A stretch of DNA of 64,000 nucleotides from positions 744,001-808,000 of the forward strand of contig BROG01000254.1 of the NCBI GenBank assembly GCA_030159075.1, given 5' to 3'. This stretch comes from Atrina japonica (taxonomy: Eukaryota; Mollusca; Bivalvia; Pterioida; Pinnidae). This document shows, piece by piece, positions 55,101 to 63,359 of this stretch; the stretch's first letter is position 1, and the number at the start of each line of letters is the position of its first letter. The translations under genes were made by a program, and so were the position numbers. Under the pieces are notes generated by a model. The model did not search any database and was not told the DNA's origin. It saw only the letters and a list, made by a program, of their open reading frames with translations.

Positions 55101-58100
55101 CTTTTCATCTGACTGGTCATCGTTTGTCATTCATCATATCAGAGTGTGTTAAACTTAGTTTGTGATACTAAGGTAAACAAGTAAACCAGGATCTACAAAA
55201 GCAACCATCTTGATTCTTTAGGAGAAGAAGTGAACATATTAACTGAAGACTTATCAGCATTGTGACATGTTAAACTTACCTGTCTGGGGTAGCAGGTGTT
55301 GGTTTAAGTTTCTCTTTATCCAAGCCCTTATCCTTTTCAATCGTTTTTTCTTGGTTTTTAAATGATTTTTCTTTTTCATGAGCCTTGTCTTTTTTGATAT
55401 GTTCTTGTGATTTGTGTTTTGGTTTTGATTGTAAAGCTGCCATTGGCTGAAGAAAAAGAGAAATACAATCTTACATGGGTGTGTTCAGAGGATCAGGAAT
55501 CAACTGAATCGCAGGAATCTGATTATCCAATTCAAGGGTTCCCAAGGATAAAACTTTCAGATTATTTGCACGAAGGTTCAGATTTCCCTTTCCGTGGGTT
55601 TTGAAGTTAACTATTTGTGTACTGTGTTCTCATTACAAGTATACAAAAATCCTACGTCTTAATTGTATAGTGACATCATAATGTGTGCAGCTTGTCAATG
55701 CACAAGTTGTTGGCAAAGAACCCTCCCCCCCAAAAATAATAAAAACAAATGGGCTAATAGACCCTTTTTGGGAAAGGGTCCTGTACCCTTTCAATAGGAA
55801 ATTTTACATCACAATGTAAACAATGGGAAAAAACCATTGTCATGTGACCATAGTTATTACTATCAACAAATCACATAAAAGAATTGTGTCCTAGGTACAT
55901 ATAGTCCCTAAATGCTGGGTACGCCAGGTATTACACACTCAGGGTGACAACACTCTACCTTATCTGTAAACATTGGTCATGTGATCACATACAACAATTG
56001 TGTCCTAGGTACATATAGTCCCTAAATGCTGGATACTTCTGGTATTACACACTGAGACTGACAACACTCTACTTTATCTGTAAACATTGGTCATGTGATC
56101 ACATACAACAATTGTGTCCTAGGTACATATAGTCCCTAAATGCTGGGTACGCCAGGTATTACACACTCAGGGTGACAACACTCTACCTTATCTGTAAACA
56201 TTGGTCATGTGATCACATACAACAATTGTGTCCTAGGTACATATAGTCCCTAAATGCTGGGTACGCCAGATATTACACACTCAGGGTGAAAACACTCTAC
56301 TTTATCTGTAAACATTGGTCATGTGATCACATACAACAATTGTTTCCTAGGTACATATAGTCCCTTAATGCTGGATACTTCTGGTATTACACACTGAGAG
56401 TGACAACACTCTACTTTATCTGTAAACATTGGTCATGTGATCACATACAACAATTGTGTCCTAAGTACATATAGTCCCTAAATGCTGGGTACGCCAGATA
56501 TTACACACTCAGGGTGAAAACACTCTACTTTATCTATAAACATTGGTCATGTGATCACATACAACAATTGTGTCCTAGGTACATATAGTCCCTTAATGCT
56601 GGATACTTCTGGTATTACACACTGAGAGTGACAACACTCTACTTTATCTGTAAACATTGGTCATGTGATCATATACAACAATTGTGTACTTATCCCTAAA
56701 AGCTGGATACCTCTGGTATTACACACCCAGGGTGACAACACTATACTTATCTGTAAACATCGGTCATGTGATCACATACAAATATTGTGTCCTAGGTACA
56801 CATTATCAATAAATGCTGGGTACGCCAGGTATTACACACTCAGGGTGACAACACTATACTTTATCTGTAAACATTGGTCAACATCATGATGTTGTTTTTG
56901 CTGTGCAATCAGATTTTTAATTTAATTATTGGTGTGGAATGAATTAATTTGTGACAGAAATTTTAAGAATATGATCTTAATTTAATAATGTGCAAATAGA
57001 ACTTTTGAAGGAAAAACTTGAATAAATCAATACATTCTAAATACATGTACAGTTTTTATTGTATACACAATTTTACCTTTGTGTTCCATATAGAAAATTG
57101 CATGTATACTCATAATGAATAAGAGATCCCAGAGGGATCCAAGCGCCCACCATCGAATGTTCTTCATTTGATCTATGACAGACTGTTCTTTATTCTTATT
57201 TTGTGGCTCAACAATGAATTTGAACTAAAACCTAAATATCTGTCAAGTGCTTTCTCACAAGATTATAACAATACCAAATATAAACTGCTATAATCCAAGA
57301 TGGCTTAACCATACCTGTCAACATCTAAAAGTGAAATTGCTGGTCATGACCTGCATTGAGTAAAACAAGAATTACACGTAATAATATGTCTTGCTGGTCC
57401 ATGCTTAGATATCAAATGTAGCAAAGTGTAGTAAGTGCATATTTCTGGGGTGTGGCAGTACCCCCACATACACTACTGAATGTTTTATAAGCAAAAATAT
57501 AAATTTCAGAGGGCGGGACAGAACCTATATGTCAAATTTCATAAACATCCCTTCAGTTCTTTCAGAGAAATAGCGATAAATTTTAACTAGACCTCAAGGA
57601 GAACCTCTATGTGAAATTTCATAAAGATCCCTTCAGTGCTTTCTGAGAAATAGCGATAACAAACTTTAATTGTCAAAATCCAAGCCACCTGGTAGCCATT
57701 TTGTGATCTGACCTGCGTGAAAATTTACACAGCACAACTAGACCTCAAGGAGAACCTATATGTCAAATTTCATAAAGATCCCATCGATACTTTCTGAGAA
57801 ATAGTGATACCAAGAATTGTTTAAGGACAGACGACGGACAATGGACCACGGACACAGGGCAATTATGGGCTAAAAATGAAATTCTGTAAAATTATCGTCA
57901 CTGCTAACATCTTATTCGGAATCAATATCAGTATCTAACTCGGATTCTGTTTCCCTAGAAATACTAAAAAAAGCGTTTACAGGTTGCTCACATGCAAAAT
58001 AGTCATTTTTAGAGTCCAAATCAGAGTTGAAAATATCTAAAACATATTGAAGGAATCTCAGATGCATAAGCAGCAGCCATTTTTCAACAACTTTCATTCA

Positions 58101-59009
58101 CTGATTTCAAAATAATGGCACTTTTATATTTATTATAACTTGCTTATTTTCGCTGGCATCCATTACATGTACATGTGATAAAAGAGACCAAAGTCTCATT
58201 TTACTCTCATTATGATCATGATTTCCGATCATAAACTGAGAGGAAAAACCCGAACTGAAAGTAAAGCCAATGAAGGAAAATCATAAGGTGGTTTACGACA
58301 TTGTCGTAATCAGTGGATGTACTTCTACTGGGCCATCGCGGATGTTATCATGAGTAGTGAACAATGAATTTAGCGGCGCTTTTCGACACTATTGTAATTA
58401 AAATTAAAATTAAATTCTGTGACGCTCGATTAACTTTTTAATTTTTTTTTTTGGCAGAATATACTCTTTACAAAGTCTTATACATCTCTTTCACATTAAT
58501 ATTTCATTATTTGGGAACAATACAATTAAGAACCTTTTGCAGTAAGTGTAATGAATTTTTAAAGTTACAAGTTCAGTCAGACACTTGCCAATAAGGAAGA
58601 ATTCTCGTTCAATGTAAATACTTGAAATGGATAAATACAAACAAGAACAAGACACAAATCAACAAGCATGTACATTGACACACAAGGCATACTACATACC
58701 TGGATAGATACATTTAACACACTAGAATTTGAAGCAAAAGGCGATTTTTCCTCCATAATACTATCATCTTTCTTGTCTTGAGCCGGCGTCTGGGGTGTGG
58801 TTGATTTTGGAGATACATCAGTGCCTGCAGTGGGTGTGGTTTGTCCCTGAGGGGGTGAAGATGAACTTCCTGATGCGCTTGATTTAGGTGTTGATAAGGA
58901 TAGTCCTGGTTCAGTTATGATATTCTGTTTTTCTACTACTATTTTACTGGCTTCTTTTGTAGTGGTAAATTGAATTCCTCCACTGTTGAAGGGTAGTGGT
59001 GCTTCATTG
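33092..59009 (-). CDS. HIRA: HIRA histone H3.3 chaperone, C-terminal 570 residues (5' part off the window)
   Basis: HIRA is the scaffold of the HIRA-UBN1-CABIN1 complex that deposits H3.3-H4 independently of replication in the nucleus. Exons in transcript order are 59009-58700, 55446-55280, 53625-53472, 51401-51288, 50038-49887, 49378-49217, 44348-44290, 43962-43860, 42341-42219, 41072-40909, 34330-34239 and 33205-33092. All twelve join in phase. In order they encode a Ser/Thr/Pro linker, a Lys-rich segment, an AT-hook-like GRPRK, the Hira domain (LEVENSVGSGINKLQC, then FVTCAACDDS, GYLYVW and AEGIPLITVTNNRSYTFS) and the C-terminal trimer/CABIN1-binding region (KFWLQTYIRYLAQEG, then RELLQEILPNIG and RLFTEYQEQLD). 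Human HIRA is 1017 residues. The missing half, with the WD40 propeller and B domain, lies past 59009 and probably past 64000. Introns range from 331 bp to 6.6 kb. Confidence 0.93.
33206..34238. other. HIRA intron
   Basis: The frame at 33419-33610 contains NFSVIWWRPVFIGGGEN, but it is antisense in the intron and resembles a dispersed-repeat remnant. No other feature. Confidence 0.35.
34239..34330 (-). CDS. HIRA: HIRA exon: LLGPVY segment
   Basis: Two bases plus 30 codons (residues 504-533). LEAKVRELCDELLGPVYKS matches the human YRLREICKDLLGPVHYS. Acceptor ACTTGCAG; donor TTATTG/GTAAGT. The upstream intron is about 6.6 kb, the largest in the visible gene. Confidence 0.93.
34640..35400. repeat. 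~145-bp degenerate tandem repeat, about 4 copies, in HIRA intron
   Basis: Each unit has TTTTTGTAGATCTTTGCA, then CATTTTTGCTTCTTTCACTT, TATTATACTTTTCAAGA and AAGGGGAAATAACTCCCATA. Joins family H sequence at 35460. Confidence 0.85.
35460..36160 (+). repeat. Dispersed repeat family H, copy 2
   Basis: Contains GGTCCTAGCCCCTTTTCATC, GCGGGTTTACATGG, CTTCCTGTCAAGTTTGGTTC, a second round of TTTTCATTTGCAAACTTTAT, and ends GACGAGCGACGACGGACC plus TATCTCACTTGGCCCTTTG. Confidence 0.65.
37372..37598 (+). repeat. Nin-type SINE, 5'-truncated copy
   Basis: Begins at the end of the tRNA head (CCAGCCGGCGGCAGGTTGG), then CTTCGGATGAGACAGTAAA, GAGGTCCTGTGTCGCAGTA and CATTAAAGAACCC, with tail TTTAAACAACAATAATCAA. 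Same family as 4948-5241, opposite strand. Inside the largest HIRA intron. Confidence 0.8.
37599..40908. other. HIRA intron, remainder
   Basis: No exon, RNA gene or further named repeat recognised, apart from the fragment at 38103. Confidence 0.35.
38103..38141 (+). repeat. Fragment of the hAT-like element's subterminal region
   Basis: CAAATCACTCGCAAATGCGA then CCATTTTTTA is nearly identical to 44833-44864 in the hAT-like element. Confidence 0.6.
40909..41072 (-). CDS. HIRA: HIRA exon: C-terminal helical region
   Basis: Fifty-four full codons plus partials (residues 449-502). THLESQ-type helix (TLSHIESQMASCILLKSASE) followed by YKFWLQTYIRYLAQEG, matching YRHWLLVYARYLVNEG in human. Acceptor TGTTTCAG; donor GGAAG/GTAAGG. 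Confidence 0.93.
42219..42341 (-). CDS. HIRA: HIRA exon: variable loop with GPLASLQ
   Basis: Forty full codons plus partials (residues 408-447). QGPLASLQSSHD matches the human GPLAIIQGRTSNSG segment; the rest is divergent. Acceptor TTTACAG; donor GACAG/GTAACA. The upstream intron starts with a tandem repeat right next to the acceptor. Confidence 0.85.
42345..42622. repeat. ~60-bp tandem repeat, 4-5 copies, next to a HIRA splice acceptor
   Basis: The unit contains ACAAAACATAAAATATAT, TATTGTATAAATAATATAAC and TAGATGTTGTTCTTGTA. On the gene strand the TTTGTTTACAG-type end of the unit resembles the true acceptor at 42342-42344. Confidence 0.9.
43133..43228. repeat. 30-bp tandem repeat, 3 copies
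   Basis: Three near-perfect copies of ACTCATCCAGTACATCTCGT plus AGACATTTCT. Confidence 0.95.
43379..43418. repeat. Poly(A) tract
   Basis: A-run broken by one GG and one G. Could be the tail of a retroelement; no body is recognised. Confidence 0.85.
43860..43962 (-). CDS. HIRA: HIRA exon: Hira domain, GIPLITV
   Basis: Thirty-three full codons plus two partial (residues 374-406). TAEGIPLITVTNNRSYTFS aligns with TQHGIPVMNLSDGKAYCFN in human. Acceptor TTTGTCCAG; donor TCTTG/GTGAGT. Confidence 0.92.
44290..44348 (-). CDS. HIRA: HIRA micro-exon (59 bp)
   Basis: Nineteen full codons (residues 354-372), NMQTKSAVIRKESLTPIIS, matching DVHRQVVVVKEESLHSILA in human. It completes a split Trp upstream and supplies the first base of a Gly downstream. 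The upstream intron is about 4.9 kb and holds an hAT-like element. Confidence 0.9.
44731..44794. repeat. Hairpin beside the hAT-like element
   Basis: ACTGTATTTTGATTGGCTTA and TAAGTCAATCAAAATACAGT are near-perfect inverted arms about 21 bp apart. Confidence 0.85.
45223..45305. repeat. Hairpin 1 of 3
   Basis: Perfect 26-bp arms, outer part CTAGGCCGAACTTTCTGCCC, with a ~31-bp loop. Confidence 0.93.
45339..45420. repeat. Hairpin 2 of 3
   Basis: 26-bp arms (AATTCCTTTGGGGATTCT... and AGAATCCCCAAAGGGATT) with a few mismatches and a ~30-bp loop. Confidence 0.9.
45455..45563. repeat. Hairpin 3 of 3
   Basis: Arms of about 43-49 bp: TTAAAATCGAGAGTCAAACA... GACAAACACCTA pairs with TAGGTGTTTGTCTGACGATC... 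GACTCTAGATTTTAA. The loop is about 17 bp. Confidence 0.9.
45869..45924. repeat. (CA)n(TA)n microsatellite
   Basis: CA run followed by a TA run, inside the hAT-like element. Confidence 0.95.
46231..46455 (+). pseudogene. Degenerate transposase-like helix-turn-helix fragment (tentative)
   Basis: An ATG-led frame gives SGRKAVEMFNVSTIYV and stops. A shifted frame continues TSTVRKFLKKISDTGDTVQ to a stop at about 46452. The pattern resembles the N-terminal helix-turn-helix of Tc1/IS630-type transposases, split by a frameshift. It is antisense to HIRA in an intron. I am unsure of the family. Confidence 0.3.
46456..48955. other. HIRA intron, remainder
   Basis: Blocks around 47390-47560 (CTAATCCGCCTTTTATACCT, GTTGTGAGACTTG) are the complement of 44570-44630 (GGTATAAAAGGCGGATTAG), so there is an inverted duplication about 2.8 kb apart. 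No gene. Confidence 0.45.
48960..49150 (+). repeat. Dispersed repeat family H, copy 3
   Basis: TTTTCATTTGCAAACTTTAT, GGGATAATTCCTGCCAAGT, TTTGGTTAAAATTAAACC and CACCATAGGTCAACAGGTGA match family H. Confidence 0.55.
49217..49378 (-). CDS. HIRA: HIRA exon: Hira domain core ending in VW
   Basis: One base, 53 codons and two bases (residues 300-352). It runs FVTCAACDDSSVHMYSSNGI, then LHASSYYIMCVTQKGYLYV, matching VVCVACEKRMLSVFSTCGR and LHCTGSYVMALTAAATLSV in human. The split Trp codon joins NMQTK in the next exon, so the conserved VWD is VWN here. Acceptor TTCCTTTAG; donor GTTTG/GTAAGT. Confidence 0.93.
49580..49650 (-). repeat. SINE tRNA-like head only
   Basis: On the minus strand: GAGCCGGACTGGTTCAGTTG, GTAGCGCGCTCGACTC and GAGTTCGAGTC, i.e. 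boxes A and B of the same tRNA-like head as 4948-5241 without the body. A decayed or truncated SINE, not a tRNA gene. Confidence 0.75.
49887..50038 (-). CDS. HIRA: HIRA exon: first strands of the Hira domain
   Basis: 50 codons plus two bases (residues 249-298). LMLEVENSVGSGINKLQC, then WQQVLANKIIAVAGS, correspond to IEVENEVTVVGGVKLSRLKC and WETVLTSRILTAAGS in human. Acceptor ATTGCAG; donor TCAAA/GTAAGC. Confidence 0.92.
50092..51075 (-). mobile_element. Duplicated element P, copy 1, with relic acidic ORF
   Basis: Starts at TTAACCCTTTTAATACTG. On the minus strand an ATG at about 50753 opens an acidic peptide containing DVVDIFDSDSDSKNDY. TTAA followed by CCCTTT and an acidic N-terminus resembles piggyBac-type elements, but no catalytic region is present. 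About 500 bp (50560-51075) recurs at 57890-58400. Confidence 0.45.
51288..51401 (-). CDS. HIRA: HIRA exon: entry to the Hira domain
   Basis: 38 codons, phase 0 (residues 211-248). The segment LKLAVPSVEKSFQKL aligns with LKLPIPSPQRAFTLQ of human HIRA. Acceptor TTTCTAG; donor AAACTG/GTAGGA. Confidence 0.85.
51500..52140 (+). repeat. Dispersed repeat family G, copy in HIRA intron
   Basis: Contains CAGCGGTTCTGGAGGAGAAG, AAAGAGGGGTACCC, CGATCTGGCTGAAAT, AAGCGGTTTTGGAGAAGAAG. Matches 24440-25240 in order. Confidence 0.65.
52148..52278. repeat. (GA)n and GACAGA/AACAGACA compound microsatellite
   Basis: Purine-rich on the plus strand with regular CA interruptions. Its frames encode only Arg/Glu/Gln repeats. 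Confidence 0.95.
52404..53420. mobile_element. DNA transposon remnant with 26-bp perfect terminal inverted repeats, TA-flanked
   Basis: Both ends read CCGTATTTTACGGCCTATAG inwards, then GTCGAT. The pair is perfect over 26 bp and each end is flanked by TA, consistent with a TA target duplication. Just inside, GACCTAT and GACTTATCT motifs recur at both ends. No transposase is evident in the ~1 kb interior, so probably non-autonomous. Confidence 0.75.
53472..53625 (-). CDS. HIRA: HIRA exon: GRPRK AT-hook-like segment
   Basis: One base plus 51 codons (residues 160-210). It contains KEKAKKGRPRKIDRERT, matching KKKKGRPRKDSR in human HIRA, followed by LGLLQTTPVSN. Acceptor TTTTTTTACAG; donor AGTAAT/GTGAGT. 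A TA-flanked inverted-repeat element ends 52 bp below this exon, inside the adjoining intron. Confidence 0.85.
53626..55279. other. HIRA intron, no further feature
   Basis: GTGCTTAATGGGTGC, repeated loosely near 53700-53970, suggests an old repeat pair. The minus-strand frames at 54461-54769 and 54817-55080 have no recognisable domain. Confidence 0.35.
55280..55446 (-). CDS. HIRA: HIRA exon: lysine-rich linker
   Basis: 55 codons plus two bases (residues 104-158). Almost half the residues are Lys or Glu, as in KDKAHEKEKSFKNQEKTIEK. Likely disordered and nuclear. Acceptor TTTTCTTCAG; donor GACAG/GTAAGT. Confidence 0.75.
55896..56880. repeat. ~115-bp tandem array, about 9 copies, with two unit types
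   Basis: The unit has TAAATGCTGGGTACGCCAGG, TATTACACACTCAGGGTGAC, AACACTCTACCTTATCTG, AAACATTGGTCATGTGATCA and ACAATTGTGTCCTAGGTAC. Type A has GGGTACGCCAG; type B has GGATACTTCTGG. Order is A B A A B A B B-like A. Lies in HIRA intron, directly beside copy 2 of element P. Confidence 0.95.
56881..58400 (-). mobile_element. Duplicated element P, copy 2, with relic acidic ORF and a family insertion
   Basis: 56881-57120 matches 50195-50435 and 57890-58400 matches 50560-51075. Between them lies a 57125-57860 stretch ending ACGACGGACAATGGACCAC, which looks like a later insertion of a different repeat. The minus-strand relic (57912-58097) has LDIFNSDLDSKNDY and TESELDTDIDSE; the first copy has DIFDSDSDSKNDY. 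Confidence 0.5.
57125..57860 (+). repeat. Dispersed repeat inserted in element P copy 2
   Basis: Repeats AGACCTCAAGGAGAACCT, TATGTCAAATTTCATAAAGA and TCCCTTCAGTGCTTTCTGAG three times, and ends ACAGACGACGGACAATGGAC. A similar repeat lies at 61180-61600. Confidence 0.65.
58700..59009 (-). CDS. HIRA: HIRA exon: low-complexity linker after the B domain
   Basis: One base plus 103 codons (residues 1-103 of the visible part). Rich in Ser, Thr, Pro and Gln, for example LPFNSGGIQFTTTKEAS. This region is poorly conserved between phyla; it is placed by frame and by the phase match to the next exon. Acceptor TTTACACAG; donor ATCCAG/GTATGT. Confidence 0.75.
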
Positions 59010-59319
59010 CTGTGTAAAGAAAAAATAGTAAAATAAATAGAATGTACACTTACATAATTACTCTTCCTCCTAAGAAACAGGTAGAGCAGTGTAGTTTCAA
59101 TTTCAATTTCTAAAACACATGTTCATCTTCTATTGACGTGTATTGTAGAAAGATTTCAAATTGTCATTCATGGATAGACATTCACTATGCTTGAATGCAC
59201 ATCGAGAATTTTTATTTTTGATTCACACACATTTTTAAATGTTCAGGAGCACTGTCAAAAATATATTCAATGAAACTTTACTTGTTAAAACTAAAACAGT
59301 TCAACTTGATATTAAACAA

Positions 59320-59440
59320 GAGGCCTTAGTGGGCCAATTTGCTCACCTGAGAACCATCTACAAATGTACAAAAAGACCAAGAAGAATATGTAGGCTGATC
59401 TTGCAAAAAAAAACAACAAAGGACTGCAAGTCCTGAAAGG
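59320..59440 (+). repeat. Family G head fragment
   Basis: AAGAGGCCTTAGTGGGCCAA, TTTGCTCACCTGAGAACC and ACCAAGAAGAATATGTAGG match the start of the 23998 copy. Confidence 0.7.
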
Positions 59441-61050
59441 CAAGTCCTTTGTCAAATATGAATGGGTGAATTTATAAAAGAATATATATCTGTATGTACA
59501 CTGTACATGCAGTTACTGGTTAACCTGGGAATACATCCTTGATCTACTAAAATCAGAAATTAGTATAGGCTGTCGTATACCATGGTACATCTTCAAAACA
59601 TTTACTTGAAATATAAGAAGTTTTAGTGGATGCTTACTTTTGATTATGCATCAGTTGAAATTTATACATTTGTCATTACAAAACAGCAGACATACAGTCT
59701 GACTTAGATTTATATGTACAGTCGTGGGACATATATATTTGTCACTTATGTTATGCATTTTTAAATTAAAATGTTTATTTACAGAAATGAGAGTATTTTT
59801 CTCACAGAATATTTTGTAAATTCTGTAATATTTCTTTCAGTCTAATGAAATATGTCAAAATTACCTGAAGTAATTTTATCCTCCACAGAATAATTATAAA
59901 CAAAAGTACATCTAAATTTCAAAATGATTAAAAAAAATTAATTCATTTTCCTTCATGTAAACTTGGAATATATGAAATACTGCTTAAATTAGTGGATTCT
60001 GTGTGTTTTTGAAAATTGTTGGTTTTAGATAAAACAAAGAAGAAAATAAAATAAGTGACAAATATTAATGTCCAATGGTTGTAGATCTATCACAACTTTC
60101 AACAGCTTTAAAACTGTTGCACTATTCAGTTCCCTTTACTCCCTAATTTTTTAACAGAAAAATGTTCATTCAACAACCTTAAAATTACAGTTTTATTTGG
60201 TATGTAAAAACGGAGTAATAAATGTAGATTGATGTTTCAAGGTTGAATTGGATTAAAATATTCAAACACCGGGTCGAACTGATTTAAAGTTGAAATACCT
60301 GTGGTAACAATAACCAATGTAAATGCATCAACTAAAACCACCTTGGTAGACTTAAAAACTCTATTACTGGCAGGAATCATGCAATCGCTAGCTGCATTGA
60401 TGTTTGTGCTATCTGACTAGAACCACGATCGAGTAAACTGGTCTTTTATTCTCTCACGAAGAAACAAAATTTACAGCTTACCAGGAAAGCATCTTACTTA
60501 AAGTCAGACATCAACGGTTTAATCGTGATTTCATCTATTATTACTTCCACAAATAAGTTTGAAAATTTAAATAATCTATTAGGAAAGTGAAAATTCATGT
60601 TGTATAAATAAAAAGAAAACAATGATCCTTGCAATTTTCTAAATAACTCGAATCGACAAAGCCGGACTGAGGGAATTCCCCTTTTCAGCATGTGTTCTAT
60701 GTCACATGATTATAATAATTCATCACAGCATTTTCAAATGTCTTCATTGTTGAATTTTAGTTTCAATGAGTTTTCAAATTAAAATAAATTGTGTCCTAGT
60801 TCAGGAATTATAAGGAGAGAGTATGCAAATGAAACAAAATTCAAATAAGACACAAAGAAGTATTTTAATGGTTGAATCTCAGGTAACTACTTCCTACAGC
60901 GCAAGTAGTAGTTCAGCAAACCCTATGGCACATTGATTTTTGCTGACGATGCTTAATTGAGTACATGGAAAACCCCGAGGAGTTCTGAACCTGTCATAGC
61001 AAAAAAGCCTTGCCTTAACAAACAAACAAACAAAAACCAAAAAAAACAGA
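59441..61050. other. Probable HIRA intron or upstream region; no exon recognised
   Basis: Checked on the minus strand for WD40 or B-domain coding exons; none seen. Confidence 0.35.
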
Positions 61051-61059
61051 AATATGGTA

Positions 61060-61710
61060 AAGAACTGTGAGTACTTGTTTCCTGTACTTTGTTTTGTCAA
61101 ATCTCTTCAGTGGTTTCCAAGATCAAGCTGACCAAGTGAAAAAAAAATTACTCCCCTTCCACCAAGAAATTCATAAAAAACCAAGATGGCCACCTGTTGG
61201 TCATGTTGGAATGCAATCTCTCTAAAAATTTAATATAGAACAAGTCCTCAAGGGGAACGTTCATATTGAATTTCAAGAAGATCCCTTCAGTCTTTTCTGA
61301 GAAGTAGCGGTAAAAAACTTACTTTGGACAAATCCAAGATGGTCACCTGTTGGCCATAATGGATTCCATTCTCTATGAAAATGTAATATGCACAACTAAA
61401 CCTCAAGGGGAACCTTCATGTTAAATTCAAGGAGATCCCTTCAGTCCTTTTTGAGAAGTAGCGGTAACATACTTCCTTTAGTCAAAATCCATGATGACCC
61501 CTTGTGGCCATATTGGATTCTGAATTCTCTGATAATGCAATATGCACAACTAGACCCCAAGGGGAGCCCCTGGATGGGAGGGGGCTTTTGGCAGATGACC
61601 ACCCAGCTCCTTTGTATCTTGTGGCTCTGGTCAAATGCATGTAGAGACCCCGGGTCCGAGGTGGGGAGTGAGGCACAGCAGCAAAGTCACAACGGCTTAA
61701 AGAATTTTTA
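61060..61710 (+). repeat. Dispersed repeat with GATCCCTTCAG blocks
   Basis: Three rounds of CCAAGATGGCCACCTGTTGG-type and CCTCAAGGGGAAC-type blocks with GATCCCTTCAGTC(C/T)TTT. Same family as 57125-57860. Confidence 0.65.
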
Positions 61711-62029
61711 AATTAGAAGATTCAAGGCCACACATTTTTGACGCACAGCCTAACTAAGATATTTATTTATAGAGAATTGCTAAATAGATAGAAGAAGTGC
61801 ATGAGCCGAATGATATAGTCAAAGTGTTTAACACCGAGTTGTCCAGGCTCGCACGTCTGAATACCTATAAGAGGTAAGTAGAACAGTGTGTATTTACCCA
61901 ACATTAAGTTTGGTTAAATGCTAATACATGCATTTATTTAGGTGAAAATGTATTTTGTGTTACTTTGAGAAGTAATTTGAGAGCTTAAAGCTTATTTAGG
62001 GGAGCGGTGCTAATCTGCTTCATTTCTAT

Positions 62030-62970
62030 TGACCTTGGGTAAAATTTTATTAACAACAGACCGAAAGGGTGTGAGGACCAGTGTGTGAAATTGATCTTAT
62101 TTCTGCGATTTTTCTTTTTTCCCCCCCCGACAATATTTTGTATCATCTCTAGCTCAAAAATGGCTCAGCCAATTTTGCTCAAATTTTCAGCATCTATGCA
62201 TCATCAAGGGTTCTAAATCCATCTTTCTCATTTTAGAAAAATACCCTCTATTTTCAGAGTTATCTCCCTTTTTTATTTCCATGACCAATTTTGTGGCATC
62301 ATCTCCTCTGTAACTACTGAAGCTAGAGTAAATCTGTTTGAATTTTCTGAAAGGTCAAAGACTGTAGTTGTGAATGTGGGTTTCAAATTTGATTTGAGTG
62401 TCCCCTGAAAAAAGCTTGCTAGGGGATGAAAATTAAGTTGTAAATTTTGTGTGCTCAAAATCATATAAATGTCAAAATATCTCAGAAACTAAGCACCTTT
62501 ACTATAGACATATGCTGAAGTTGTTCAGTTTCAGAAGTTGTGCAAGGTGGAAAAGTTTCAAGGACATATGTTTCAAAGTCAAGGTCATGAAGACATTTAA
62601 AAATTTAAAATCTAAATATCAGATTTTATATATATAGACATATACATGAATGTTGTGTAGAAAATAGGCTGAAATATAGTCATAAAAAATTGCAAGGTCA
62701 TTGGATCAAAGGTCAAGGTCACAGTTCCATTTGAAATTTTACTCTAAATAGCTCGAGAACTATAAAACTTTAATATATATCCGGTAGGTTACAGTTGCAG
62801 ATTTGTAGGGAATGCCCTGAGGAATATTTGTTTCAAGGTCATCTGAACAAAGGTCAAGGTCACAGGTCAATTTGAAAATTTCAACTTTAAATAGCTCAAA
62901 AACTGAAACTTTTATATATGGGTTATAGTTGAAAATTTTCAGCATTTTTAATTCTTAACACTATTTAATT
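62030..62970. repeat. Dispersed repeat with AAGGTCAAGGTCA blocks
   Basis: Two or three imperfect tandem rounds of AAAGGTCAAGGTCACAG, TTTGAAAATTT and AAATAGCTC(G/A)A(G/A)AACT. Opens with a GTTATCTCCC-type stretch. Non-coding. Confidence 0.6.
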
Positions 62971-63007
62971 TTCTGTTCAAATTTTGAAACATGTTCATTG
63001 ACACAAT

Positions 63008-63122
63008 ATCAACCAATCAGACACCAGGTTACATTCAAAATAGCAGCTCCCCTTTCCCTACATTTTTTTAACCAACCAATGCCAGCTATTTACTTGTCTC
63101 CAACCTGGATATAAAGAATAAC
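63008..63122 (+). promoter_or_regulatory. Candidate promoter: two CCAAT boxes and a TATA-like box
   Basis: ACCAATCAG at about 63012 and ACCAATGCC at about 63074 lie upstream of GGATATAAAG at about 63108. Spacing to the ATG at 63206 (about 95 bp) is plausible. Seen only as motifs; no expression evidence is possible here. Confidence 0.35.
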
Positions 63123-63205
63123 ACAGGCTCGACATGAGCTGCTACTAATTTTTATGTGATTATCTTTTATTTGTTCTTGACTGCAACTGCCAGATCCGGC
63201 GATTA

Positions 63206-63355
63206 TGATTTCTGAAACGATTATCAAAGCTGTTGAAGAATTGAAGAAAAATAACAGCATTGAAGTTGGGGGTACCTTTACCGCTTTACATGCACACCTA
63301 CTAAAAATAATACGTTATGTACAGTGTCGGTGTAATGTAAAAAAGTGGCCCCCAT
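63206..63355 (+). CDS. Small hypothetical ORF or first exon downstream of the candidate promoter
   Basis: The ATG opens MISETIIKAVEELKKNNSIE, an amphipathic helix, and the frame stays open for about 49 codons. A possible splice donor, GGGG/GTACCT, lies at about 63270. The helix plus the CCAAT/TATA layout loosely recalls linker-histone-type genes, but the similarity is too weak to assign. It could be chance. Confidence 0.2.
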
Positions 63356-63359
63356 AGAA

